39,434 bases of DNA from an uncultured bacterium (GCA_902776615.1 CACYQU010000016.1:1-39434); one strand, 5' to 3'; shown: positions 24,999 through 34,115, counted from the first letter of the stretch. The notes: generated from the letters alone by a model not told the origin. Program-made: numbers and translations.

Positions 24999-25039
24999 CT
25001 TGCATGTTAAGGAAATGTTAACGCTCGTTAAATGTCAAC

Positions 25040-25071
25040 TGCCGAACAGCGGCCTTCCCGACTGTTCGGCA
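25040..25071 (-). terminator. 10-bp stem hairpin between glgA and the ABC operon
   Basis: TGCCGAACAG (25040-25049) pairs perfectly with CTGTTCGGCA (25062-25071) around a 12-nt loop. It lies 30 nt past the glgA stop and upstream of the ABC promoter. No T-run follows on the minus strand, so it may be a Rho-independent terminator of poor type, an mRNA end stabiliser or an attenuating hairpin. Confidence 0.4.
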
Positions 25072-25101
25072 ACCCGTTCATGCAGGCTAGTCGCATCTGT
25101 T

Positions 25102-26613
25102 TCAGCGCACGAGAGGTCTGTCGAGCATACGCTCGTAGAGCTTGATGTACTCCTTTGCGCACGTCTCGTGATTGAAGCGGCGAAGCGACTCGGTCATGAT
25201 GCGACCAATCTCGCGCTCCTTGACATCCTGCGGCTGGCGGTAGAACGCCATCGCCTGGTCGAGAGCCCAAAACAATCCGCCGGAATCGTAAGTGTCGAAA
25301 ACGAAGCCGTTGCCCTTCGACGCGCCGACATCAAGATTCTCCACTGTGTCGTGCAGTCCGCCGGTGTTGTGGGCTACTGCGAGCGAACCGTAGATCGGCG
25401 CCTGCATCTGCGGCAGGCCGCAAGGCTCGAATAGTGACGGCATGAGCGTGAAATCGCTTGCCGCGAAACCGAGCTGCGAAAGGCGTCCGTCGAAGTTATG
25501 CACGCCGATGCGGCTCTGCAGACCGTGGAACTCGCGGATATCCCAGAAAGGCTGCTGATAAGGCCCGTTCGCGATGATCGCAAGCTGCGCCCCGTCGGCG
25601 GCGTACTTTTCGAGGAAGCGGTAGGTGATGTCCGTCAGCAACTGCGGTCCCTTCTGCACCGGGTCTAGGCGGCTCGGCCAGAAAAAGAGCGGCGCGTCGG
25701 GGTTCTCCTCGAGACCGAGCGCGTGCTGCAGTGCAAGCTTGTTCTGGCGCTTCATCTCGCGGTGGTTTTCGGGACCGTATTTGAAAGGAATCTTGTCGTC
25801 CGTCGCCGGATTGTCAGTCGGATCGGGCGCATTGAGGATACCCGCCGCACAACCCGCATTGAACTTGTTGCGTATCTCATTGCGAATCGAGTCGGGAATG
25901 AACGAATGCCAGCCGTTCACAATCTCCTGCAGGAAAGTGGGAGAGACGGTGTTGATGAAGTGTGAGCCGAACACGCCAGAGGCCTGAAGGTCGATCTGAT
26001 TGGAGTTGCGAGACTCCTCGTAGTTGTACGGAGGATAGCTGTAGTAGAGGTTCATCCAGAACTCCGCCGCATCGATTCCAGCATCCTCAATCTGCGCGAG
26101 AGTGAGCTTCTGCGTGTGGATGTTGTGAACAGTGAAGAGGCAGGGAATCCCCTCGCGGCGCGCCGCCGCGGGAATGAGGCCTGTCATCCAGTCGTTGCAG
26201 TGTATGAGATCGGGCTGGACGCGCGGGATGATGTTGTTGATCACCTCGCGCTGGAACGCAAGAGCCAGCTTGATGTTGCCGTCACCGCGCGAATAAACCG
26301 TGTCGCGGTAGTAGAAGCAGCGATCTTCGGCGAGATGAATGCGTTCGTCGGGCAGATGGCTCTTGTACTTTCGAAGTTCCGACGCGACCAGTTGAGCCGT
26401 TTCGACGTGGAACATCCGCCTGTAGTGCGGCAGCGCCACGTGCACGTCGGCGCCAAGCTCATGCAGCGCTGACACAAGAGACGCGGAGACATCGGCCATA
26501 CCGCCTGCTTTTGCGGACATCTTTCCAGCGAGGTTCCCCATCCCTTCAGGCAGATAGGTAATCTCCGGCGTGACAATGAGGATTCGTGGGTTCCTTGTTT
26601 TTTCCTTGTTCAT
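25102..26613 (-). CDS. glgA: Glycogen (starch) synthase, GT5 family
   Basis: The 503-residue protein has the GT5 N-terminal KAGGMADV motif (nucleotide-sugar binding), HNIHTQ, and in the C-terminal domain FFWPSRLDPVQKG, EPCGLPQMQAP and TGGLHDTV. It elongates alpha-1,4-glucan from ADP-glucose (or UDP-glucose), storing carbon as glycogen. AAGGAGG at 26619-26625, 5 nt before the ATG, is the strongest Shine-Dalgarno in the window. It follows the carboxyltransferase gene by 37 bp and is probably cotranscribed. pgi lies elsewhere in the window; glgB, glgC and glgP do not. Confidence 0.92.
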   Translation of the reverse strand: MNKEKTRNPRILIVTPEITYLPEGMGNLAGKMSAKAGGMADVSASLVSALHELGADVHVALPHYRRMFHVETAQLVASELRKYKSHLPDERIHLAEDRCFYYRDTVYSRGDGNIKLALAFQREVINNIIPRVQPDLIHCNDWMTGLIPAAARREGIPCLFTVHNIHTQKLTLAQIEDAGIDAAEFWMNLYYSYPPYNYEESRNSNQIDLQASGVFGSHFINTVSPTFLQEIVNGWHSFIPDSIRNEIRNKFNAGCAAGILNAPDPTDNPATDDKIPFKYGPENHREMKRQNKLALQHALGLEENPDAPLFFWPSRLDPVQKGPQLLTDITYRFLEKYAADGAQLAIIANGPYQQPFWDIREFHGLQSRIGVHNFDGRLSQLGFAASDFTLMPSLFEPCGLPQMQAPIYGSLAVAHNTGGLHDTVENLDVGASKGNGFVFDTYDSGGLFWALDQAMAFYRQPQDVKEREIGRIMTESLRRFNHETCAKEYIKLYERMLDRPLVR

Positions 26614-26650
26614 CTCTGCCTCCTTGTGTTTGCAGATTTTGCTACTGTTT

Positions 26651-28342
26651 CTATTCTATGGATGCGACGGGCTGACCCTTGGCAACTACCGTTCCATGCG
26701 CGACAAGGAACGTTATTTTTCCCGATGCGGTCGCCTTGATGGGATTGAACAACTTCATCGCCTCGACAACGCACACCGCGTCGCCCGCCTTGACCGACGC
26801 ACCGTCCGCCGCCATCTGCGGCTTGCCGGGCGCGTCGCTTCTGTAAAACGTACCGTTGAGCGGCGCGAGAACGGGAGAGCCCTTCACCGCCGTCGAAGCC
26901 TTCGGCGCGGCAGCCGCGCCGGACGTTGCAGGCGCGACGCTCGTTGCAGCGCGGTCGGCCTCCTCCTGATCGGCAGGAATCGGACCACCCTCCTTGCGCC
27001 ACTTGAAGTAGCCAAGCGCAACCTCGGGGAAAAGCGCGTATGAAAGTATGTCCTCCTCGCCTTTGATCGTATTCGGCGGCAACTCGGCAGCAGCCGCCGC
27101 CAACCCCGGCTTCAAGAGATCCGCTGGACGACACGTAATCGGCTTGAGGCCACCCATCAGCTTCTTGCGGAGCTTGGGCTCGATCGGCGCAGGGGTGCGG
27201 CCGTAGTAGCCGGCAGCATAGCGCTTCGTCTCGTCCGTCACCATCGAATAGCGCTTGCCGGAAAGAACGTTCAGAACGCTCTGCACGCCGACGATCTGCG
27301 ACGTCGGTGTGACGAGCGGCGGATAGCCCATGTCGGCGCGAGTCTTTGGCAATTCTTCGAGAACCTCGGGAAGGCGGCCGAGCGCATCCTGCTGGGCGAG
27401 TTGCGAACGCAGATTGGAGATCATTCCTCCAGGAATCGCATGCACTAGCACACCAGCGTCGACAGGCTCCACCTTGGCGGACGACGCGGGCTGGCGCTTG
27501 GCCTTGACGCCCTTGAAGTACGCATTGATCTCCGCAAGCTTGCCGAGGTCGAGACCGGTGTCGTAGCCCTCCGACTCAAGAATCGCAACCATTGATTCGG
27601 CTGGCGGCTGCGACGAGAAAGAACTCATCGTGGAAATGGCCGTGTCGACGCATCCTGCGCCGGCTTCCACCGCAGCCATGTACATTGCCGCAGCCATTCC
27701 GCTCGTCATATGCGAATGAACCTGTATTGGCAGATCCGGCAGAGCCTTCACGAGCGCGCCGACGAGCTCGCGCGCCGCGCCAGGCGTTAGGATACCGGCC
27801 ATGTCTTTGATGCAAAGCGAGTCGATCCCCATCGAGACCTGCTCCTTTGCAAGCGCGACATACGCGGGAATAGTGTGAACGGGCGAAGTGGTGTAGCTTA
27901 TCGTACCCTGCGCGTGACCGCCGTACTTCTTGACGCATTTGACCGCCTGTTCGAGATTTCGCGAATCGTTCAGAGCGTCGAACACGCGGAAGATGTCCAT
28001 GCCGTTTTCGCACGCTAGCGCAATGAAACGCTCTACGATATCATCGGGATAGTGCTTGTAGCCTAAAAGATTCTGCCCCCTGAGAAGCATCTGCAGAGGC
28101 GTTTTGCGGCACACCTTCTTGATGCGACGCAACCGCTCCCACGGGTTCTCCCTGAGGAAGCGCATGCATACGTCAAACGTTGCTCCGCCCCAGCATTCAA
28201 GGGAATAATAGCCTGCTTCGTCGATCTTCTCGGCGACCTTCAAAATATCGTCCGTACGCATTCTTGTCGCCCAAAGCGACTGATGCGCGTCACGTAGCGT
28301 CGTATCGGTAATTCTGACTCGTGTCTTTTTGGATTCTTTCAT
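26651..28342 (-). CDS. oadA: Pyruvate carboxylase subunit B / oxaloacetate decarboxylase alpha-like
   Basis: The 563-residue protein starts with the carboxyltransferase HMGL-like barrel (ITDTTLRDAHQSLWATRM), followed by LRGQNLLGYKHYPDD, IDSLCIKDMAGILTP and the HSHMTSGMA metal site. A PYC_OADA domain follows, then an Ala/Pro-rich linker (about 455-490) and a biotinyl domain with Lys530 in VEAMKLFNP. It carboxylates pyruvate to oxaloacetate together with a separate biotin carboxylase, or acts as the alpha subunit of a decarboxylase; neither partner (PycA, OadB) is in the window. The biotinyl domain (APLNGTFYRS) looks like AccB rather than typical OadA. TGGTATAAT ends 8 nt before the ATG. Confidence 0.9.
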   Translation of the reverse strand: MKESKKTRVRITDTTLRDAHQSLWATRMRTDDILKVAEKIDEAGYYSLECWGGATFDVCMRFLRENPWERLRRIKKVCRKTPLQMLLRGQNLLGYKHYPDDIVERFIALACENGMDIFRVFDALNDSRNLEQAVKCVKKYGGHAQGTISYTTSPVHTIPAYVALAKEQVSMGIDSLCIKDMAGILTPGAARELVGALVKALPDLPIQVHSHMTSGMAAAMYMAAVEAGAGCVDTAISTMSSFSSQPPAESMVAILESEGYDTGLDLGKLAEINAYFKGVKAKRQPASSAKVEPVDAGVLVHAIPGGMISNLRSQLAQQDALGRLPEVLEELPKTRADMGYPPLVTPTSQIVGVQSVLNVLSGKRYSMVTDETKRYAAGYYGRTPAPIEPKLRKKLMGGLKPITCRPADLLKPGLAAAAAELPPNTIKGEEDILSYALFPEVALGYFKWRKEGGPIPADQEEADRAATSVAPATSGAAAAPKASTAVKGSPVLAPLNGTFYRSDAPGKPQMAADGASVKAGDAVCVVEAMKLFNPIKATASGKITFLVAHGTVVAKGQPVASIE

Positions 28343-28350
28343 ACGTGAGT

Positions 28351-28359
28351 ATTATACCA
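28351..28359 (-). promoter_or_regulatory. Extended -10 TGGTATAAT, leaderless carboxyltransferase gene
   Basis: TATAAT at 28351-28356 with TGG upstream. It is 8 nt from ATG 28342 with no Shine-Dalgarno sequence. It likely drives the carboxyltransferase gene and glgA. Confidence 0.7.
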
Positions 28360-28390
28360 AATTTCCCCGCAGTGTGGGGCAACCGCGCAT

Positions 28391-29560
28391 TCATGTTCGC
28401 CGGCACCCCGCCCGGAAGCGATCTACCATGAGCGCTATCGCGCCGTCGCCAGTGAGGTTGCAGGCCGTGCCTACACCGTCGATTGAAAGATACGCGGCAA
28501 TAAGTATTGCGTAGTGCTGCGGCGCCAGGCCCAGGATCGACTCTGCGATAGGAGCCGCCGCAAGCACCATTCCGCCCGGCACGCCCGGCGCGGCCACGGC
28601 GAGGACGCTAAGCAGCAGCACATACTGCGCGAACGCTCCGGCGTGCAACGTTCCGCCGGTCAGCAGAAGGAAGCCCGCGCTGAACACCGTTATCTTCGCT
28701 ATGCTGCCCGCCAAGTGGATGTTCGCACAGAGCGGAACGACGAGATTGGCCGTCTCTTCGCTTACGCCGTTGGCGCGAACCTGTCGCAAGGTCACCGGAA
28801 TAGTCGCCGCCGACGAGCAGCAGCCAAGACCGGTAATATACGCTGGCAGCATGGTCCAAAGCGCCTTTACTGGATTGCGCCGCACCAAAGCCCCTGCTGT
28901 GCAATACTGCAATATGAGCACAAGCCATGTAGTCGCAAGCGCAGTCGCCACGATTTTCAGGCTGGGGCCGCACACCTGCGAGAGTGCGCCGCGCGCAGTA
29001 AGATCCGCGACAACCGTCATGATATAGACCGGCAGAAGCGGCACAACAGCCTTACCGATGGCCAAAGTAACGACGCGCTTGGCCTCGTCGAACGCGCGCG
29101 TCAGCACGGGGCAGTCCAGCGATGCCATCGCAAGGCCGAAGATGAAGGCGACGGCCATCGCCGATATGACATCTGTCAAAGGCGGAATCTTAAGCGTAAA
29201 ATACGCAGGAAAGGTCTTGGCTGCCTCGGACGCAGCGAGGGTTCCCGAAACGACGCGCGGCAGTACAATATCGGCGATGCAAAACCCAAACGCTCCGGCG
29301 ATGATCGTGGAGGCGTATGCGAGAGCGATTGTGACGAGCAGCATGCGTCCCGCGCCGCGACCGGCCTCCGCGATCGCGGGCGTAACCAGCCCGATGATGA
29401 TCAACGGAACGATGAACTTGACGAACTGGGCAAACGTTCCGCCGAAGGAGTTCAACGCACGTATCGCGCACGCAGGCGCAAAAAGGCCGACAACCAATCC
29501 TATGGCCATTGCCACTATGAGCTTCGTCAGCGCCAAATCGCTTAATTTGCGCACTTTCAT
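28391..29560 (-). CDS. Dicarboxylate/amino acid:cation symporter (DAACS)
   Basis: The 389-residue membrane protein has about eight helices plus re-entrant loops of the GltP/SstT type. CSSAATIPVTLRQ matches the serine-rich SSxxTxP hairpin, and AAAPGVPGGMVLAAAPIAESI the second hairpin. The usual NMDGT sodium/substrate motif appears only as the diverged NIHLAGS. It likely imports a dicarboxylate, glutamate or serine/threonine with sodium or protons. The ATG at 29560 overlaps the upstream gene's stop as ATGA; the open frame to 29629 lies within that gene. It is the second gene of the metallo-beta-lactamase operon. Confidence 0.88.
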   Translation of the reverse strand: MKVRKLSDLALTKLIVAMAIGLVVGLFAPACAIRALNSFGGTFAQFVKFIVPLIIIGLVTPAIAEAGRGAGRMLLVTIALAYASTIIAGAFGFCIADIVLPRVVSGTLAASEAAKTFPAYFTLKIPPLTDVISAMAVAFIFGLAMASLDCPVLTRAFDEAKRVVTLAIGKAVVPLLPVYIMTVVADLTARGALSQVCGPSLKIVATALATTWLVLILQYCTAGALVRRNPVKALWTMLPAYITGLGCCSSAATIPVTLRQVRANGVSEETANLVVPLCANIHLAGSIAKITVFSAGFLLLTGGTLHAGAFAQYVLLLSVLAVAAPGVPGGMVLAAAPIAESILGLAPQHYAILIAAYLSIDGVGTACNLTGDGAIALMVDRFRAGCRRT

Positions 29561-30849
29561 GCCGAAAGATCCCTCTTGAACAACACACTCATCGATTCGT
29601 CGCGGGCATCCATCAGATATATGCTGCATTCGCTTCCACCCGAGGCGACCTTCACTGCGACATGCACGCCATTGCGCACTTCTTCGGGAATATTCTTCAT
29701 AAAAGGACGATCGGCGTATTTTACAACCCGGCTTTTAGGCAAAAGGTTCGGAACAATCACAGGGTCGAAATCCTTGTGGATATCTCGCGAAACCATGCGT
29801 TCCAACGTTTTGGAGTTCACATGCCCCGGACTCCAGACGCAGGAGACATATGCCTTTGCACGGACGGCGCGCACGAAGCCTTCGCTCATCGAATCCCAAA
29901 ATCCGTGATGGTTCGTCTTGCACACAGTCACCGGCCCCGCAAGCCGCCCCACGACCGCTTCGTAGTCGATCTCCGAGCCGTCGGCGAGCTTGAACCGTCC
30001 GCTGACATCGCCGCCGGCATAGTAGCTGAACTTCCCGTAGCGCATTACGAATGCGCACGACAGGGCATTCTGATTGATCTCGTTTTTGCCGGTTCCCTTC
30101 ACATGCTCCGTCGCGTAGTCGCGAACGCCGTCCACACCGTCCCACGCGACACCGTTTGCGCAGAGGTTGCGTATCGAGAAGACGCCTTTGAACCTTTCTG
30201 GATCGCGCAGCAGCGCAATCTGGTCGAGCGCTCCGACCTTGAACGGCTCGGCGGCAAGGCCCTTCTTCATTTCGGCTTCGAGCCACGACTTGACTAGCGC
30301 CATGGACATACGGTCATGGGTGTTGTACGCACCCCAAGAAGGATACTGGTGATCGAGATAACGCCTGAAAGAAAAGTCTTCCGCCACGCACCTGAAGCCG
30401 CTACCTTTCGTGCCATCGCGGAAGTCCCGGTAGCGCCAGCCGGCCTTGGGAGTATTCTTCTGCCCGATATACGCCGCGCCCACATGGTCGGTGTGCCAGT
30501 GACTGAATATGAGGTAGTCTATCGTCTTCTCTGGGTAGACACGCGAAATGTACCTGCTCACCCATTCGCCACCAAGCCGTTCGGATGACGGCAGAAGCGG
30601 TATGTCGGCAATATCCGACGGCCTGTAGAAATCGCCCGTATCGTTCAATATGGACGTACCGTCTGGAAGAATGTAGAAGCAGTTCTCGCCGCATCCGGTA
30701 TAGATGAAATGCAATTCAAGCTCGCCGGGCTTCCATAGCGGATAAGCGCCCAGCGCCGACGCATCGGTCGACCCGCATCTTGCGAACCGTGGCAGCCCCA
30801 AAGCGGCGACCGCTGCAATTTCCCGGATAAAGCTCTTTCTTGTAGTCAT
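29557..30849 (-). CDS. Exported metallo-beta-lactamase-fold hydrolase, ComEC-like
   Basis: The 430-residue protein has an N-terminal signal (residues 1-25) resembling a Tat signal with R-K instead of R-R (TTRKSF), with a Cys at 25. A metallo-beta-lactamase domain follows: H-x-H-x-D-H in SHWHTDH (117-122), YYAGGD and TNHHGFWDS. The arrangement resembles the MBL domain of ComEC, which hydrolyses nucleic acids or phosphodiesters, but no competence membrane domain is present. The true substrate is unknown. ATG 30849 is preferred over an adjacent GTG at 30852 because it lies 8 nt from TGATATAAT. It overlaps the downstream symporter gene as ATGA. Confidence 0.82.
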   Translation of the reverse strand: MTTRKSFIREIAAVAALGLPRFARCGSTDASALGAYPLWKPGELELHFIYTGCGENCFYILPDGTSILNDTGDFYRPSDIADIPLLPSSERLGGEWVSRYISRVYPEKTIDYLIFSHWHTDHVGAAYIGQKNTPKAGWRYRDFRDGTKGSGFRCVAEDFSFRRYLDHQYPSWGAYNTHDRMSMALVKSWLEAEMKKGLAAEPFKVGALDQIALLRDPERFKGVFSIRNLCANGVAWDGVDGVRDYATEHVKGTGKNEINQNALSCAFVMRYGKFSYYAGGDVSGRFKLADGSEIDYEAVVGRLAGPVTVCKTNHHGFWDSMSEGFVRAVRAKAYVSCVWSPGHVNSKTLERMVSRDIHKDFDPVIVPNLLPKSRVVKYADRPFMKNIPEEVRNGVHVAVKVASGGSECSIYLMDARDESMSVLFKRDLSA

Positions 30850-30857
30850 CACACCGC

Positions 30858-30866
30858 ATTATATCA
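30858..30866 (-). promoter_or_regulatory. Extended -10 TGATATAAT, leaderless MBL operon
   Basis: TATAAT at 30858-30863 with TGA upstream. It is 8 nt from ATG 30849 and 5 nt from the alternative GTG. No Shine-Dalgarno sequence is present. Confidence 0.65.
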
Positions 30867-30881
30867 TATTTCACCGCTGCG

Positions 30882-31679
30882 CTAATAATCGTCGGGGCGT
30901 TCGAGAGGCTTATCGTCCGGCTCTTCTCTGGACGGGAGTATCGTAATCTCGTGGAAAGCCGCGTTCTGGTATATGATTACGCGATGCTGCCTGAGAAGCT
31001 CCAGTAGCGCAAGAAACGTCACGATAATCTCTCCCTTGGGCGCATCCTCCCTGAACAACGATGTAAACGCCACCTGACCATCCTTGCGCGTGCGTTCAAG
31101 AACGTAGTCCATTTTGTCCGGCACCGAAAACCTTATGCCCTTCAGTTCCTCGTGGGGCATTTCGTTCGCACGGGCCAGCACTTCCTGAAAGGCCGACAGC
31201 AAATCGTACAGATCGAGATTCGCCAGCGCCCCGCGCGCATCGGCAGCGGTCTTTTCGAACTTCGGCCGTCCGCCGCCGTAGTCGAAGCTGTTCTGACGCA
31301 TAGCCTCCATCGCCTCAAGGCGAATGGCGGCATCCTTGAACTTTTTGTATTCGACAAGCTGACGCACAAGGTCGAGGCGCGGATCCACCCATTCCTCCTC
31401 GCCGTTCTCGTTGACAGTTCTGCGCTCCACCGGCAGAAGCATGCGAGACTTGATGACCATCAATGTAGCCGCCATCACGATGAACTCGCCGGCTATGTCG
31501 AGATCGAGCGCTCGAGCAGCCTCTATAAACTTCATGTACTCGGCGGTTATATGCTCGATCGGTATGTCGTATATGTCGAGCTCTTCGCGGCGGATCAGAT
31601 ACAAAAGAAGATCAAGAGGACCCTCGAATACATCGAGCGTCACCTTGTAGTCGTCCGCAAAAAGTTCTCTTTCCGCCAT
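30882..31679 (-). CDS. scpA: Segregation and condensation protein A (kleisin)
   Basis: The 265-residue protein starts with the ScpA N-terminal motif YKVTLDVFEGPLDLLLYLIR, then IYDIPIEHITAEYM, FIVMAATLMVIKSRMLLP and a C-terminal winged-helix domain (VTFLALLELLRQHRVIIYQ). As a kleisin it bridges the two SMC heads with ScpB, compacting and separating chromosomes. scpB is not downstream as often seen; the next gene on the same strand is the unrelated MBL gene, which has its own promoter. TGGTATAAT ends 8 nt before the ATG, so it is a leaderless single gene. Confidence 0.93.
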   Translation of the reverse strand: MAERELFADDYKVTLDVFEGPLDLLLYLIRREELDIYDIPIEHITAEYMKFIEAARALDLDIAGEFIVMAATLMVIKSRMLLPVERRTVNENGEEEWVDPRLDLVRQLVEYKKFKDAAIRLEAMEAMRQNSFDYGGGRPKFEKTAADARGALANLDLYDLLSAFQEVLARANEMPHEELKGIRFSVPDKMDYVLERTRKDGQVAFTSLFREDAPKGEIIVTFLALLELLRQHRVIIYQNAAFHEITILPSREEPDDKPLERPDDY

Positions 31680-31687
31680 GTCGCCTT

Positions 31688-31696
31688 ATTATACCA
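31688..31696 (-). promoter_or_regulatory. Extended -10 TGGTATAAT, leaderless scpA
   Basis: TATAAT at 31688-31693 with TGG upstream, 8 nt from ATG 31679. It fills the 20-bp gap after the epmA stop. Confidence 0.7.
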
Positions 31697-31699
31697 TAT

Positions 31700-32533
31700 T
31701 TATTGGGCTGACATTACCGTCGATATTTCATGCTCGCCGCAGAGCAGCATCACCAGCCTGTCGACGCCGAGCGCGACACCAGACGCCTTGCCGATTCGCG
31801 GAAGCACCGAAAGAAACTCCTCGTCAACCGGATAGTCGGCCTCGCCGATGGCACGACGTTCTTCGCGCGCGGTTTCAAAGCGCCTGCGCTGCTCGTCGGC
31901 ATCGCAGAGCTCTGAAAAGCAGTTGGCGAGCTCGACCCCCTTCCAATAGAACTCCCAGCGCTCCGCTACATCGCCGCGCGTTTTGGCAAGGGACGCCGCT
32001 TCGCGAGGATAGTCCATAAGGAACACGGCGCCATTCGGCAGCATGGGTTCTATCTTTTGCGCCATGTCGAAATCGAAACGGTTCTGATCCCATTCAAGCC
32101 AGGGATCCCACCCGGCCCAGCGAAGATACGCCTCGCGTACCGTCATGCGCAAAGGCGCAATCTCGCCAGGGGCAAGCGCGGCGAAAAGCGCCGACATGTC
32201 GTTTGCTATGTCGAGGTAATCGGCGCCGAGCCTGTACCACTCGATCATGGTGAACTCGGGGCTGTGCCGACTACCCCGCTCGCCCTCGCGGAAACACGGA
32301 CCTATCTGGTATATCCTGTCCATGCCGCCGGCCAGCAGCTTCTTCATCTGCAGTTCGGGGGACGCACGCAGAAACGCCTCGCCGGATCTCGGGCAGTCTA
32401 TGTGAGGCTCTGGCGCAGGCGAGGAGATGCGCACAGGGGTTGAAACCTCGTCGAAACCACGCGCGTCGAAAAACGCCCTGATCTGGCGCACTATTGCGGC
32501 GCGTTGCCTGAGACTGTCCGGCGTGGCCTTCAT
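31700..32533 (-). CDS. epmA: EF-P lysine ligase-like (GenX/PoxA) class II synthetase
   Basis: The 277-residue protein equals the catalytic domain of class II lysyl-tRNA synthetase without the anticodon-binding domain. Visible are FDEVSTPVRISSPAPEPHID, the motif 2 region FREGERGSRHSPEFTMIEWYR and motif 3 SGVALGVDRLVMLL. EpmA attaches beta-lysine to elongation factor P, easing translation of proline runs. Neither efp nor epmB is in the window. ATG 32533 overlaps the dnaB TGA by one base (TGATG); a GTG at 32536 is the alternative. It is coupled to dnaB. Confidence 0.9.
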   Translation of the reverse strand: MKATPDSLRQRAAIVRQIRAFFDARGFDEVSTPVRISSPAPEPHIDCPRSGEAFLRASPELQMKKLLAGGMDRIYQIGPCFREGERGSRHSPEFTMIEWYRLGADYLDIANDMSALFAALAPGEIAPLRMTVREAYLRWAGWDPWLEWDQNRFDFDMAQKIEPMLPNGAVFLMDYPREAASLAKTRGDVAERWEFYWKGVELANCFSELCDADEQRRRFETAREERRAIGEADYPVDEEFLSVLPRIGKASGVALGVDRLVMLLCGEHEISTVMSAQ

Positions 32534-34023
32534 CACAGCATCGGATCGACAGTGTATTCCGGATGGTCCGGAGGCGGCTCGGACGTCTGGAAATTGGAAT
32601 CTTCGCTTCTCGGAATCTCGCGGTCGCCGAAGCGCGTAAACTCGCGGAAGAAGTTAACCTTTACTTCGCCCGTCTCGCCATTGCGGTTTTTCGCGACGTC
32701 AATGATGGCCAGGGTCTCGTCGCCGGAATCGGGATCGCTCGGCGTGCGCGATGGACGGCGCAGCAAAAAGACCACGTCGGCATCCTGCTCGATGGCGCCG
32801 GAGTCGCGCAGGTCCGACAGCTTGGGTCGCTCGAACTTGTCGCCGCGCTGTTCGTTCGCCCGGGACAGCTGCGACAGCACTATCACCGGTATCTTCAACT
32901 CCTTTGCCATCGCCTTTATCTGCTGCGAGATCATGCTTACCTCTATCTGGCGGCTGGCCTGCCTCGCGGCCTCGCGGCAAGTGCACAGCTGGAGGTAGTC
33001 GATGACGATAAGTTCTATGCCGTGCTGCTTCTTGGCCCGGCGTGCGCGTGCGCGAAGATCCATTATGTCAAGACCGGCCGTATCGTCGACGACTATCGGC
33101 GCGCCTTTCAGTTCGCCCACCGCCTGGAACAGGTTGTTCGACATCATCTGCTTCTCGCTTTTCGGGCAGAGATTGCGATTGAGCCTCCACATGTTCACAT
33201 GGGCGCGACCGGCTATCATGCGCTTGGTCAGCGCCTCGACCGGCATTTCAAGCGAGAATATCATCACCGGGTGGCGCTTGCCGCCGTCGGCTTTGACAGG
33301 GACGTTGTTCATGTCGAGGCCTAGCGCGCAGCTTTCGGCGATATTCATGGCGAGGGACGTTTTACCCACAGAAGGACGCGCCGCGATGACTATCATTTCG
33401 GAGTTTTTCAGCCCCTGCAGTTTCTCGTCGAGATGGGTCAACCCGGTCGAAAGACCCTCGAATGTCGAACCGTTCGATTCGAACATTTTGTCGATGCGGC
33501 GAAAGCTTTCCTCGACCGCGCGGGACCATGGCATAGTGGAATCGCCACGAAGACCGATTTCAAGAAAAGTCTTTTCAGCCTCGCCGAGAACGGCTTGCGG
33601 ATCGGGATATTCTCCCTCGTCGTAGCACTTCTCGACCACCTTGGTCGCGCGCTCTATCATCATACGCCGCAAATGTTTTGCGCGGATGATGCCGATATAG
33701 TATTCGGCGTGAGCCGTAGTAGGGGTCTGGTCGTAAAGCGATTCCAGATACGCCGCGCCGCCAATGGCCTCCAACCGCCCTTCGACGCGCATCGTTTCCA
33801 TGAGAGTCAGCGAGTCGAGCGGCTTGGAGGCGCGGTTCATCGCCAGCATCGCAGCGTATATGGCACGATTGCGCGGGTCATAGAAAGTCTCTGGAGATAT
33901 GCCGCTCGTGAGGCAGAGATCCATCACGCGGTCGCCGCTTCTGCCTGTTGTGTCGAGCATTATCGAACCGAGCACGGCGCGCTCGGCCTCGACATTGTTC
34001 GGAGGAGTCTTTAAATCTTGCAT
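32533..34023 (-). CDS. dnaB: Replicative DNA helicase DnaB
   Basis: The 496-residue protein has the N-terminal DnaB domain (PPNNVEAERAVLGSIML) and a RecA-like C-terminal domain with Walker A ARPSVGKTSLA, Walker B IELIVIDYLQL, and SQLSRANEQR, plus LRDSGAIEQDADVV. It is the hexameric helicase that unwinds DNA at the fork. About 20 C-terminal residues are rich in Pro, Ser and acidic residues and look disordered. ATG 34023 is chosen because TGCTATACT lies 8 nt upstream and MQDLKTPPN fits the family start; the frame extends to 34077 without similarity. It heads the dnaB-epmA pair. Confidence 0.95.
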   Translation of the reverse strand: MQDLKTPPNNVEAERAVLGSIMLDTTGRSGDRVMDLCLTSGISPETFYDPRNRAIYAAMLAMNRASKPLDSLTLMETMRVEGRLEAIGGAAYLESLYDQTPTTAHAEYYIGIIRAKHLRRMMIERATKVVEKCYDEGEYPDPQAVLGEAEKTFLEIGLRGDSTMPWSRAVEESFRRIDKMFESNGSTFEGLSTGLTHLDEKLQGLKNSEMIVIAARPSVGKTSLAMNIAESCALGLDMNNVPVKADGGKRHPVMIFSLEMPVEALTKRMIAGRAHVNMWRLNRNLCPKSEKQMMSNNLFQAVGELKGAPIVVDDTAGLDIMDLRARARRAKKQHGIELIVIDYLQLCTCREAARQASRQIEVSMISQQIKAMAKELKIPVIVLSQLSRANEQRGDKFERPKLSDLRDSGAIEQDADVVFLLRRPSRTPSDPDSGDETLAIIDVAKNRNGETGEVKVNFFREFTRFGDREIPRSEDSNFQTSEPPPDHPEYTVDPML

Positions 34024-34031
34024 GTCGCAAT

Positions 34032-34040
34032 AGTATAGCA
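34032..34040 (-). promoter_or_regulatory. Extended -10 TGCTATACT, leaderless dnaB
   Basis: TATACT at 34032-34037 with TGC upstream, 8 nt from ATG 34023. No Shine-Dalgarno sequence is present. Confidence 0.6.
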
Positions 34041-34115
34041 TATCGCATGCGCCAAATGGCGGATTCGATATCCACATATGTCAACTCGTTGTCAACATCT
34101 TGTCACCATGTGCGG

